Assembly (NCBI RefSeq): GCF_000166195.2
Contig: NZ_CM001403.1
Span: forward strand, 6,032,432-6,096,431
Reading direction: 5' to 3'
DNA from: Mucilaginibacter paludis DSM 18603
GTDB lineage: Bacteria > Bacteroidota > Bacteroidia > Sphingobacteriales > Sphingobacteriaceae
DNA: 64,000 nt
Below, piece after piece: positions 36,551 to 44,870 of the stretch. Under the pieces are notes generated by a model, which had not been told where the DNA came from, ran no database searches, and was given only the letters and a program-made list of their open reading frames with translations. Position numbers and translations under genes: made by a program. Within the stretch, counting starts at the first letter, position 1, and the number at the start of each line of letters is the position of its first letter.

Positions 36551-37468
36551 ATGAGATTTGATGTAACGATCCTGGGCAGCAGTTCGGCAACACCTATATA
36601 TAATAGAAACCCAACGGCACAAGCGCTTAATATTAACGAGCGTTTTTATTTAATTGATTGCGGCGAGGGTACGCAGCAGCAAATGTTGCGTTACGATATC
36701 AAATCCAGCCGGATCGACTATATTTTTATCAGTCACCTGCACGGCGATCATTACCTTGGTTTGGTTGGCCTGCTTTCATCACTAAACTTAAACGGCCGTA
36801 AAAAGCCTATTACTTTGTTTGGTCCAGCACATTTGAAAGACATTATTCAAATGCATTTTGAATATTCGGAGACAACGATTCAATTTGACCTGGAATTTCG
36901 CGCTACCGATCCCTCTAAATCAGAGATCATACTCGATAACCAGGATATCACTGTCGAAACTATTTTGTTAGACCATCGTATTGCTTGTACCGGCTTTCTT
37001 TTCCGTCAGAAACGGCGTTTGCGTAAAATTATTAAAGAGAGGGTTGAGGAACTACAGGTGCCTGTTGAGTATTACGCGGTACTAAAAAGAGGAGTAGATT
37101 ATTTTGCTACCAACGGACAGGTTTATCCCAATAACGAATTAACTACCGCTGCCGAAGAACCTCGCGCTTATGCTTACTGCTCGGATACATTATATAACGA
37201 GAGCTATTTTGAGCAGATTGCAGGTGTTAATTTACTGTATCATGAAGCTACTTTTGCGCACGATATGCTCGACAGGGCCAATGAAACCCATCATACTACT
37301 GCTTTGCAAGCCGGTGAGATAGCTAAAATTACTGGTGCTAAAAAGTTGCTGATAGGCCATTTTTCGGCCCGGTACAAAACACTAACTGATTTATTGGATG
37401 AGGCGCGCTCCGTTTTTCCGGAAACGGAACTGGCTATCGAGGGTAAAACCTTCGTAATAGAATCATAA
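36551..37468 (+). CDS. rnz: Ribonuclease Z
   Basis: tRNA 3'-processing endonuclease of the metallo-beta-lactamase fold (305 residues, normal). The zinc-binding motif is SHLHGDHYLG (His62, His64, Asp66, His67). Later ligands appear in LLYHEATFAHDM and KLLIGHFSARY, and ILGSSSATP at the start is typical. It sits between a STAS gene and a CYTH gene with 21- and 20-base spacers. Confidence 0.97.
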   Translation: MRFDVTILGSSSATPIYNRNPTAQALNINERFYLIDCGEGTQQQMLRYDIKSSRIDYIFISHLHGDHYLGLVGLLSSLNLNGRKKPITLFGPAHLKDIIQMHFEYSETTIQFDLEFRATDPSKSEIILDNQDITVETILLDHRIACTGFLFRQKRRLRKIIKERVEELQVPVEYYAVLKRGVDYFATNGQVYPNNELTTAAEEPRAYAYCSDTLYNESYFEQIAGVNLLYHEATFAHDMLDRANETHHTTALQAGEIAKITGAKKLLIGHFSARYKTLTDLLDEARSVFPETELAIEGKTFVIES

Positions 37469-37488
37469 CATAAAACATACCTTGTTTA

Positions 37489-37959
37489 ATGGGAGTAGAG
37501 ATAGAGAGAAAGTTTTTGGTTAACCATGGAAAATGGAATCAGCTGAATAAGCCGGCAGGTACGGCTTTCCGCCAGGGTTATATGGTAAAAGAGGCGGATA
37601 AAACCGTAAGGGTAAGAGTTGCCGGTAACCAGGCTTATATCACCATCAAAGGTAAATCAAAGGGGATATCGCGCAGTGAATATGAGTACGAAATACCGGT
37701 TGATGATGCCGGCGAACTGCTTTCAGCCTTTTGTGAGGCCGTTATTTATAAAACGCGTTACTGCATCACCTTCGCCGGAAAACTCTGGGAGATTGATGTA
37801 TTTGACCGGGATAACGAAGGGTTGATTATGGCGGAGATTGAACTGGATGACGAAGCTGAAACTTTTGATCTGCCGGATTGGGTTGAAACAGAAGTAACCG
37901 GCGACGACAGGTATTATAACTCCAATCTCTCGATAAATCCCTACAAAAATTGGGCATAA
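37489..37959 (+). CDS. CYTH-domain protein (triphosphatase-like)
   Basis: A 156-residue tunnel-fold protein. The signature EIERKFLV opens it, followed by alternating charged strands (KTVRVRVAGNQAYITIKGKS, SRSEYEYEIPV, KTRYCITFAGKLWEIDVF, GLIMAEIELDDEAE). Bacterial members hydrolyse tripolyphosphate or thiamine triphosphate with divalent metals. The role here is inferred. Its stop codon is part of the terminator stem. Confidence 0.93.
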   Translation: MGVEIERKFLVNHGKWNQLNKPAGTAFRQGYMVKEADKTVRVRVAGNQAYITIKGKSKGISRSEYEYEIPVDDAGELLSAFCEAVIYKTRYCITFAGKLWEIDVFDRDNEGLIMAEIELDDEAETFDLPDWVETEVTGDDRYYNSNLSINPYKNWA

Positions 37960-37989
37960 AAAAAGCGATAGTTTACTATCGCTTTTTTT
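37958..37989. terminator. Bidirectional terminator between CYTH and DoxX genes
   Basis: AAAAAAAGCGATAGT (37958-37972), loop TT, ACTATCGCTTTTTTT (37975-37989): a perfect 15-bp stem with T runs for both directions, serving the + strand CYTH gene and the - strand DoxX gene. Confidence 0.92.
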
Positions 37990-38004
37990 ATGTGTTTTAG
38001 GCCT

Positions 38005-38439
38005 TTATTGATTTTCCAAAATCCGTTGGATAGATAATTTACCGGAGCCTACAATACTGAAAACTATCAGCATGGCCAGTACCACAATGGATAACCACAA
38101 ATCTGTGTTGCCGGGTAACTCAATAGCGTTTGACATCATAATTGCCCCTATAATAATGGGGATCTGTATCAATGATGCGATGCGCGTTAATACGCCGAAT
38201 GTGATCATCATTCCGCCTACCATATGAGCAAAGGCAATAAAGTACACCACACCCATCAAAGCACCGTTGGATAGGTTGATAACATTTTGATCGGCAATGA
38301 TGGAGTGCAGCGATGCGGTATTGTTCATAAAGGTGGCGCCTTTAAATAACAAAAACATTCCGAGCACTATTCTGAAAGGGTCTAATACCACGGGGTGGTG
38401 TGTGTCTCCCCATGTTTCAATTTTATGAACCAGGTTCAT
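38005..38439 (-). CDS. DoxX family membrane protein
   Basis: A small membrane protein (144 residues) with four predicted helices: VLGMFLLFKGATFM, GVVYFIAFAHMVGGMMITFG, SLIQIPIIIGAIMM and LSIVVLAMLIVFSIVGSGKLS. DoxX-like proteins are linked to redox or thiol metabolism but are poorly defined. A strong GGAGG stands six bases before the ATG, which is unusual in this group, where Shine-Dalgarno sites are often weak. Confidence 0.88.
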   Translation of the reverse strand: MNLVHKIETWGDTHHPVVLDPFRIVLGMFLLFKGATFMNNTASLHSIIADQNVINLSNGALMGVVYFIAFAHMVGGMMITFGVLTRIASLIQIPIIIGAIMMSNAIELPGNTDLWLSIVVLAMLIVFSIVGSGKLSIQRILENQ

Positions 38440-38699
38440 GATGGCCTCCTTTTTTAAAGTTTGTTTGGTTGTATAAATTTACAAATAGCACTTATCAAAA
38501 ACAATAGCTTTTTTGATAATAATTGTCGTAAATAGCTATAAATCAAATAAATGAGAAAAGTTTGCCTAAAATAGGTTAAGCTTGTAAAATTGATAATAAA
38601 ACAAGCTTTAAGTTACAAAGCTATTGGGTTAAAAAGCCATGCAGATGCTTTCCTGATGCATAAAAAAAGATCAGGTGAGGCTTTTACCATCTGATGATG

Positions 38700-39323
38700 C
38701 TAATTAAGAAAGAAATGGAAGAGCGAAAATCCAATTAAAACGCCCATTACACTGCCTGCAAGTACCTGCATAGGCGTGTGCACCTTAAGATAAAGCCTGG
38801 CAAAGCAAACGCTAACCGTTAAAAATAGTATAGTATAATAAAGAGGCTGAAAACTTTGAACCGGAAAACGCGAATTTAAGTCGTAAAGAATAGCGAACAG
38901 CCCCCATGAGCCGCAGGCGTGTGTGCTTATCTTCCAGTATGGTGTAATTAAAGTTAGCCCTATTACCGATATAGCAACCGCTACCATAGATAGGGTTAAT
39001 GCGTTGGTTGCACCCACCTTGTAAACTAAAAGCAGGCAGGTAGCCGTATATATAACGCAGGAGAAAGCCTGCGGTATTACCCTGTCTTCCTTGTTATCCA
39101 GCGTAAGCGTTCTAATCACTTTTCTTTTATATAAAATAAACACAACAATAAAGGGAAGCAGGGTTGTGGCAATAAAAATATAGAGTATAGATAGCAGTTT
39201 ATCACCAATGCTAACTATCGAAGTTAAATGCGGAAAGTAGAATAAAATGATAGCAAAAAGGTATGTGGGAGCAAGTAATGGGATGAGTATAATGGAAACG
39301 ATATGCGATGCAAGCCTTTTCAT
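38700..39323 (-). CDS. PAP2-like integral membrane protein
   Basis: A 207-residue protein with six or so hydrophobic helices. Weak matches to the PAP2 phosphatase signature are seen: KEDRVIP (motif 1), KISTHACGSWG (motif 2, with Thr-His in place of Ser-Gly-His) and RLYLKVHTPMQVLAGSVMG (motif 3, with Gln where the final acidic residue is expected). This suggests a PAP2-fold protein whose phosphatase activity may be altered or lost. It could act on lipid phosphates such as undecaprenyl pyrophosphate, but that is a guess. Confidence 0.7.
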   Translation of the reverse strand: MKRLASHIVSIILIPLLAPTYLFAIILFYFPHLTSIVSIGDKLLSILYIFIATTLLPFIVVFILYKRKVIRTLTLDNKEDRVIPQAFSCVIYTATCLLLVYKVGATNALTLSMVAVAISVIGLTLITPYWKISTHACGSWGLFAILYDLNSRFPVQSFQPLYYTILFLTVSVCFARLYLKVHTPMQVLAGSVMGVLIGFSLFHFFLN

Positions 39324-39767
39324 AGTTGTTGTTAAGTGTGTTATATGTTAGTTTTTTTAAAAGAAACCATAGCTAAGGGAACAAAATAAAGTGATTTATC
39401 CAAAAAAAATATATCAACACCAGGATGGTACGCTCTATCGTACTTCAGGGTGGGGTATTTTTTTGCTGCAACCAAGGATATGATTACTTAGCGAAATGGC
39501 ATGCCTTGGGTATGGCGGGTAAAGTTGTTAGGCATATTTGTTTGATCTTAAAAATAACTTAATCTTTCAGCCGTTGTAAGGCATGTTATCATTTTTGCGA
39601 ATTAGCGATTTGAAATTTATTCATTTTAAGAAAAAATTTCTACTAAGCAGATTAAATTGATAGAACATTGTGAAAAATTGAAACATTATTATAAATTCGC
39701 AATCATTATTGCATAATTCATTACAAAAAACGCATATTTGAACCAAGCTTTACAAAACAATTAAACA
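39324..39767. other. Divergent intergenic region upstream of the glutamine synthetase
   Basis: 444 bases without a gene. It must contain promoters for the PAP2-like gene (leftward) and the glutamine synthetase (rightward). A short hairpin, GTACG-CTCTAT-CGTAC near 39429-39444, is visible. The last 120 bases are very AT-rich. Confidence 0.5.
39709..39740 (+). promoter_or_regulatory. Candidate Bacteroidota-type promoter of the type II glutamine synthetase
   Basis: TTG (39709-39711), a 21-base spacer and CATATTTG (39733-39740) fit the TTG/TAnnTTTG pattern with one change in the -7 box. Transcription would begin about 20 bases before the ATG at 39768. Confidence 0.45.
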
Positions 39768-40784
39768 ATGGCAACAAAACTCGAGTACATTTGGCTTGAT
39801 GGTTACAAACCAACACAAAGCCTTCGTAGCAAAACTAAAATTGTAGACGATTTCGGCGGAACATTAGGCGAATGCCCTGATTGGAGCTTTGACGGTTCTT
39901 CAACCGAGCAGGCACCAGGTGGTTCGTCAGACTGTATCCTTAAACCAGTTTTCATTTGCCCGGATCCACAAAGAAAAAGCGCTTTCTTGGTTATGTGCGA
40001 AGTATTAGATTCAAGTGGTCAGCCGCACGAATCCAATGGTCGCGCTCTGATCGAAGATGACGATAATGATTTCTGGTTTGGTTTTGAGCAGGAGTACTTC
40101 CTGTGGGATCCAAAAACCAACAAACCGCTTGGTTTCCCTGCTGGTGGTTACCCAGGCCCTCAAGGTCCTTACTACTGCTCTGTAGGTGCTAACAATGCAT
40201 TTGGAAGAGAGATTATCGAAGAGCACCTTGATGTATGTTTAGATGCTGGTTTAAATGTTGAAGGTATCAACGCTGAAGTTGCTGCCGGACAATGGGAATT
40301 CCAGATTTTTGCTAAAGGCGCAAAAGAAGCAGGTGATCAAATTTGGGTTGCCCGTTATTTATTAGAAAGAATAGGCGAAAGCTATGGCGTTGCCATCAAC
40401 TGGCATTGCAAACCATTAGGTCAATTAGACTGGAATGGTTCTGGTATGCACGCTAACTTCTCAAATACTACTTTAAGAACAGCTGCAAGTCAGGAAACTT
40501 ATACCAAAATTTTGGAAGCTTTCCGTCCGCCAGAAGTTGTTAAGGCGCATATTGCCGTTTACGGTGCCGATAACGAGCAGCGCTTAACAGGTAAACACGA
40601 AACTGCTTCTATCAACGATTACAGCTATGGCGTATCAGATCGTGGTGCTTCTATCCGTATCCCTCTGTACACAGTACAAAAAGGCTGGAGCGGTTACCTG
40701 GAAGATCGTCGCCCTAACTCTGCTGCCGATCCATATAAAGTGGCTGCAGTGATCATTAAAACTGTAAAATCAGCCCAATTATAA
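39768..40784 (+). CDS. Glutamine synthetase, type II-like (beta-grasp)
   Basis: Makes glutamine from glutamate, ammonia and ATP. The short length (338 residues) and motifs resemble eukaryotic-type GSII: YIWLDGYKPTQSLRSKTKIV, CPDWSFDGSSTEQAPGGSSD, FWFGFEQEYFLWD, GINAEVAAGQWEFQI, SGMHANFSN and RRPNSAADPYKV. It has no adenylylation motif. It stands alone with its own promoter and a hairpin behind it. Its codon choice looks more biased toward preferred triplets than its neighbours, consistent with high expression (visual impression). Confidence 0.95.
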   Translation: MATKLEYIWLDGYKPTQSLRSKTKIVDDFGGTLGECPDWSFDGSSTEQAPGGSSDCILKPVFICPDPQRKSAFLVMCEVLDSSGQPHESNGRALIEDDDNDFWFGFEQEYFLWDPKTNKPLGFPAGGYPGPQGPYYCSVGANNAFGREIIEEHLDVCLDAGLNVEGINAEVAAGQWEFQIFAKGAKEAGDQIWVARYLLERIGESYGVAINWHCKPLGQLDWNGSGMHANFSNTTLRTAASQETYTKILEAFRPPEVVKAHIAVYGADNEQRLTGKHETASINDYSYGVSDRGASIRIPLYTVQKGWSGYLEDRRPNSAADPYKVAAVIIKTVKSAQL

Positions 40785-40807
40785 TTCCCCGATGATTTAG
40801 CGTAATA

Positions 40808-40869
40808 AAAAATGTCATTTCAACAAAGCATCAAGAGCAATCTTCGGGCTGAGTTGAAATGACATTTTT
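40808..40869 (+). terminator. Long hairpin after the type II glutamine synthetase
   Basis: AAAAATGTCATTTCAAC (40808-40824) and GTTGAAATGACATTTTT (40853-40869) are a perfect 17-bp inverted repeat with a 28-nt loop and a T run. It acts as a terminator or is a repeat element; both are possible. Confidence 0.75.
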
Positions 40870-40904
40870 GTTTTTAACACTTTACAAAAGAAGCGAGAGG
40901 CTTA

Positions 40905-41058
40905 GCTTTATGTTTCCGTTTCTTACCTCCCGCTTCTATCTTACTGTTTCTTGCCTTCCCGCCTCACGCCTCACGCTTCTTGCTTCCTGCCTCCTGCCTC
41001 TCGCTTCTTACCTCTTGCTTCCTACCTCTTACTTCCTGCTTCTTATCCCCTTTTTTTA
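40905..41058 (+). repeat. Pyrimidine-rich degenerate tandem repeat
   Basis: About 150 bases almost entirely of C and T on this strand, built from variants of CTTGCTTCCTGCCTC (for example near 40977-41045), with isolated A and G. It lies between the hairpin and the promoter of the next gene. No coding function is seen. Confidence 0.8.
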
Positions 41059-41069
41059 ACCTGATACGG

Positions 41070-41098
41070 TTGACAATCGCGCTACTTGGTTATCTTTA
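41070..41098 (+). promoter_or_regulatory. Candidate promoter of the glutamine-synthetase-like operon
   Basis: TTG (41070-41072), 18-base spacer, TATCTTTA (41091-41098, one change from TAnnTTTG). The predicted leader to the ATG at 41131 is about 26 bases. Confidence 0.45.
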
Positions 41099-41130
41099 CT
41101 CTATTATAAACGTATTAGATTTTTATTGCC

Positions 41131-42489
41131 ATGGATAAACATCAACTTATTGAATACTTGAATGAAAAAGATATACATAAAATAAAATTTGCTTTTGCCG
41201 ATATTGATGGCGTGTTGCGGGGGAAGATAATTAACAAGCAAAAGTTTATAGATGGCCTGCAGGATGGCTATGGTTTTTGTGATGTTGTTTTTGGCTGGGA
41301 TAGCAGCGATAGTTGTTATGATAACATTGACCTTACAGGCTGGCACACCGGGTATCCCGACAGGATTTGCCGGATTGATATGGATACCTTCCGTACCATA
41401 CCCTGGCAAAACGATATTCCGTTTTTTATAGCTGATTTTAGCAAAGCTGATGGAAATGATCTGCATAGCTGCCCGCGCAGTTTATTGAAGCGCATTGCCG
41501 ATGATGCCCGTCAAATGGGCTTTCATCCGGAGTTTTCCCAAGAGTTTGAATGGTTTAATTTTGTGGAGACTCCCCAGTCTGTACAGGAAAAAGGTTTTGC
41601 CAGGCTGCAAACTTTAACACCGGGTATGTTTGGCTACTCTATCCTGCGTACATCCCAGCATAGCGATTACTATTACGATCTTTTTGATCTGCTCCAAAAA
41701 TTCAATGTGCCCTTAGAGGGGCTGCATACCGAAACCGGCCCCGGAGTATACGAAGCAGCCATTATGCACGACCATGTTTTGCAAGCTGCTGATAAAGCCG
41801 CGCTGTTTAAAAATGCTGCTAAAGAGATAGCCTCTAAGCACGGTATCATGGCATCTTTTATGGCTAAATGGAACGATGCCCTGCCCGGTTGCAGCGGCCA
41901 TATCCACCAAAGCTTATGGAGCCTCGATAAAACTGAAAATTTGTTTTACGATGGTACGGATGCTCATGATATGAGCGATACCTTTAAGCACTACGTGGCG
42001 GGGCAGTTATATTGCCTGCCTCATTTACTGCCTATGTATGCACCTACCATCAATAGCTATAAACGCCTGGTAGAGGGGGCATGGGCACCAACAACCATAA
42101 CCTGGGGTTTTGATAACCGCACCGCGGCATTAAGGGTGCTGCATCCTTCAAAAAAATATACCCGGTTAGAAACCCGCATTCCCGGTTCTGATAATAACCC
42201 TTACCTGGGTATGGCGGCGGCCCTGGCATCGGGCTTGTATGGTATCAAACACAAACTGGCTCTGGATATTCCGCCTACGGTTGGCAACGGCTACCTGGAT
42301 ACAAAAAATGGTAAGTTAAAGCCTAATTTATACGATGCGGCTATGGATATGAAAAATTCGGCGCTGGCGAAAGAATTGTTTGGCAGCGCTTTTGTTGAGC
42401 ACTTTACACAAACCCGCTTATGGGAGTGTAAGCAATACGCCAAACATGTAAGCGATTGGGAGTTGAAAAGGTATTTCGAGATTATATGA
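41131..42489 (+). CDS. Glutamine-synthetase-family enzyme (gamma-glutamyl-amine ligase type)
   Basis: A type I fold glutamine synthetase relative (452 residues). It has KFAFADIDGVLRGKII in the beta-grasp domain, then catalytic-domain motifs FSQEFEWFNF, ETGPGVYEAA, LPGCSGHIHQSLW, TINSYKRLVEGAWAPTTITW, NRTAALRVL and LETRIPGSDNNPYLGMAAAL. No NLYDLP-like adenylylation loop is evident. Because a complete GSII lies next door, this one more likely joins glutamate to another amine, as in PuuA or GlnA3/4-type enzymes. It is followed by a kinase-like protein and a HAD hydrolase. Confidence 0.88.
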   Translation: MDKHQLIEYLNEKDIHKIKFAFADIDGVLRGKIINKQKFIDGLQDGYGFCDVVFGWDSSDSCYDNIDLTGWHTGYPDRICRIDMDTFRTIPWQNDIPFFIADFSKADGNDLHSCPRSLLKRIADDARQMGFHPEFSQEFEWFNFVETPQSVQEKGFARLQTLTPGMFGYSILRTSQHSDYYYDLFDLLQKFNVPLEGLHTETGPGVYEAAIMHDHVLQAADKAALFKNAAKEIASKHGIMASFMAKWNDALPGCSGHIHQSLWSLDKTENLFYDGTDAHDMSDTFKHYVAGQLYCLPHLLPMYAPTINSYKRLVEGAWAPTTITWGFDNRTAALRVLHPSKKYTRLETRIPGSDNNPYLGMAAALASGLYGIKHKLALDIPPTVGNGYLDTKNGKLKPNLYDAAMDMKNSALAKELFGSAFVEHFTQTRLWECKQYAKHVSDWELKRYFEII

Positions 42490-42735
42490 TGATTGGGATT
42501 ACATTGATTGGGATTACACAGATTTTGAAGGGAGATTACACTGATTATTGATTGGGATTACACAGATTTTTGAAGGGCGATTACACCGATTGATTTGATT
42601 AGGGTTTACACTGATTATTGCAAGGGCATAGACTAATTATTTATGTTTGTTGTCATTAAAGCACACAATCAAACCGATCAAATCAAAAGCAATCAGTGCA
42701 ATCAATCAATCATCGGTGAAATCAAAAGAATATAT
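42490..42735 (+). repeat. Short interspersed GGGATTACAC-GATT repeats
   Basis: Four or five variants of TGATTGGGATTACACAGATT and AAGGGCGATTACACCGATT are arrayed from 42490 to 42640. Reverse-orientation relatives (AATCAATCATCGGTGAAATC) stand just before the next gene, making a loose inverted repeat. The frame of the next gene is open through part of it, but the reading is repeat sequence. Confidence 0.75.
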
Positions 42736-43788
42736 ATGAACTATACCGCTATTATAAAAAAAGCCTGGCAAGGGTATGACGATTCAAAGCACATCCGGAG
42801 TATTGAGGATATCAGCGCCCTGGTATCTACCAATCATGTATTCCGCATTACGTTTATAGATGATGATATTGTTATTGCCAAGCTATCGTACTTCGGTAAA
42901 TACGAACATTTTAAGGAGGATCATCGCATCATCCACTCCCTTTGCAATAACCTGCTTTACCCTTTCGAGAATTTGTTATCCAAATCGCTCTTAAAAAATA
43001 ACAGGGTTTATACTTACCGTTATAAATGGGGGAAAACTGATGCCTGGGTTGTTTTTTACAACCCTACCCGGGTTATGCAGCGTTTGCCACGCCGCTTGGA
43101 CGAACATCAGATCCGTAAGTTGGCCCAGCAGATTGCCAAGTTTCACAAAGCTTGCTCGCGCGTTAGCAATGTATTGCCCAAATCGTCGAAGACTTTACGG
43201 ACCGATATGAATACCCTTACGGAGCAACTCCATGCCAACCCGATGAAGTTTGGATCGTTGGACAAAGGCGAAGTGATTGAGTATCACTGCGAGCAATTTT
43301 TAAAATACCGTACAAAATACAATGCCGGTACTTTTGAAACCATACCGGTTTTTATCGACTGGAACATTGGCAATTTCTCGGTAAATAATAAGCTGGAGCT
43401 ATTTTCGCGATGGGATTATGATTGGTTCCGGATGAGTTCGCGTATGATGGACTTTTATTTTTTCAGCAGGGTAGTATCAGATGCAGGCGACCGCACCGTA
43501 TTCAGTTACCTGGTTAACCCCATGATGGAAGACCGTTTTATGATCTTCCTGAAAGAATACCATCAGATTAACCCGCTTACTGCCGACGAGTTGCGCTTTT
43601 TACGCGAGGCTTACCGCTTTTTTATTTTAAACTATGTTATTAAGGATGGCCAGTATTTTTTTAGTCACCAATATGCCGAAAAATTACAAGCAGAAGCTTT
43701 TGAGATCTATCTGCCCTCTATAGAAACCGGTTTTGATGCCGAAAAATTAATTGATACCCTTGGGATTGAAGTCCCGGAGTATAAATGA
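42736..43788 (+). CDS. Phosphotransferase (APH/choline-kinase-like fold)
   Basis: A 350-residue kinase-like protein. The ATG at 42736 is chosen because upstream codons, open to 42643, are repeat sequence. An N-lobe (HVFRITFIDDDIVIAKLSYF) precedes a helical C-lobe. The catalytic loop reads VFIDWNIGNFSV in place of the usual HGDLHPGN, keeping Asp and Asn but not His. The metal-binding Asp is in SRWDYDWFRM. It probably phosphorylates a small hydroxyl compound, or is a substrate-binding relative. It lies between the GS-like gene and the HAD gene and probably acts with them. Confidence 0.83.
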   Translation: MNYTAIIKKAWQGYDDSKHIRSIEDISALVSTNHVFRITFIDDDIVIAKLSYFGKYEHFKEDHRIIHSLCNNLLYPFENLLSKSLLKNNRVYTYRYKWGKTDAWVVFYNPTRVMQRLPRRLDEHQIRKLAQQIAKFHKACSRVSNVLPKSSKTLRTDMNTLTEQLHANPMKFGSLDKGEVIEYHCEQFLKYRTKYNAGTFETIPVFIDWNIGNFSVNNKLELFSRWDYDWFRMSSRMMDFYFFSRVVSDAGDRTVFSYLVNPMMEDRFMIFLKEYHQINPLTADELRFLREAYRFFILNYVIKDGQYFFSHQYAEKLQAEAFEIYLPSIETGFDAEKLIDTLGIEVPEYK

Positions 43789-43822
43789 GATAGCCGTACA
43801 CTAAATTCAATACCCTCCCCGG

Positions 43823-44677
43823 ATGATCCAAACACAAAATTTTAAAGACGTAGTTGACCAATATAAAGTTATATTTTTTGACGCCTTTGGCGTTATAAAA
43901 AATTACAGGGGCCTGGTACCCGGTATGGATAAAACCTTCGCTTACCTTGATTCACAAAAAAAGAAGTATTATATCGTTACCAACGATGCTTCGCGCAGCC
44001 CCATCCAACTGGCAGATTCGTTCCACAAAATAGGTTTGCCTACCATTAAATACGGGCATATCATCTCGTCGGGCATGCTGGCTAAAGAATACCTGGACCT
44101 TAAAGTGCACGATGGTATTGTAGCCTACCTGGGTACATCAAATTCTGCCCATTACATCGAAACATCGGGTTTGCATACCTTGCCTGTGAGTATGATTGAC
44201 GACAGCAATATTGACCAGGTGAATGCCCTGGTATTGCTGGATGATGAGGGTTTTAACTGGTTTCATGATCTTAACAAAGCGGTGAACTTGTTACGCAGGC
44301 GTAATATCCCCACCATTGTGGCCAATACCGACCTGGCTTACCCGCTGTCTGTAAACGATGTATCCATTGCCATAGGCGGCCTGGCTACCATGCTCGAGAA
44401 TATATTGGGTAAAAAGTTTATCCGTTTTGGCAAGCCCGATTCGCAGATGTTTATGTTTGCCTATGACCTGGTTCGCGAAAAAATGCCCATCGGTAAAAAA
44501 GATATCCTGATGGTGGGTGATACCCTGCATACCGATATTTTAGGGGGTAATAAATTCGGCTTGGATACCGTGCTTGTGTTTACCGGTAATACCCTTGCCG
44601 CCGATGCCGAAACACGTATTACAGCCACCGGCATTGTGCCTACTTATATTTGCGATACTGCAGTGGTTGATGAGTAG
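43823..44677 (+). CDS. HAD-superfamily hydrolase (TIGR01459-like, subclass IIA)
   Basis: A 284-residue phosphatase of the NagD/subclass IIA type. Motif I is IFFDAFGVIKNYRGLVPG (the second Asp position is substituted by an alanine-phenylalanine pair), motif II YYIVTNDASRSP, motif III the Lys in IRFGKPDSQMF, and motif IV LMVGDTLHTDILGGNKFG. The DxD signature of motif I reads DAF, so the general acid Asp is missing, which is unusual for an active phosphatase. It is 34 bases after the kinase gene, in the same direction. Confidence 0.87.
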   Translation: MIQTQNFKDVVDQYKVIFFDAFGVIKNYRGLVPGMDKTFAYLDSQKKKYYIVTNDASRSPIQLADSFHKIGLPTIKYGHIISSGMLAKEYLDLKVHDGIVAYLGTSNSAHYIETSGLHTLPVSMIDDSNIDQVNALVLLDDEGFNWFHDLNKAVNLLRRRNIPTIVANTDLAYPLSVNDVSIAIGGLATMLENILGKKFIRFGKPDSQMFMFAYDLVREKMPIGKKDILMVGDTLHTDILGGNKFGLDTVLVFTGNTLAADAETRITATGIVPTYICDTAVVDE

Positions 44678-44697
44678 GATTATGATTGAACAATCAT

Positions 44698-44870
44698 AAT
44701 CAACTTGTCATCTCGGAGGGAGAGATCTCTCTGCATGGATTTGGTAAACTGTAGACTTATCGCTCATAAAAGTTCCCTCCCTACGGTCGGGATGACAGGG
44801 TGGTGAGGGGATGCCTTGTCTTGAAATAACAAAATCAATCAATCAATCATTCAATAAATCAATCCTTCAA
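44698..44870. repeat. Inverted repeat plus ATCA-rich tract
   Basis: TTGTCATCTCGGAGGGAG near 44705 is mirrored by CTCCCTACGGTCGGGATGAC near 44777. It is followed by a run of AATCAATCAATCATTCAA-like units (44828-44876) that abuts the stop of the polyprenyl synthase gene. Confidence 0.75.
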
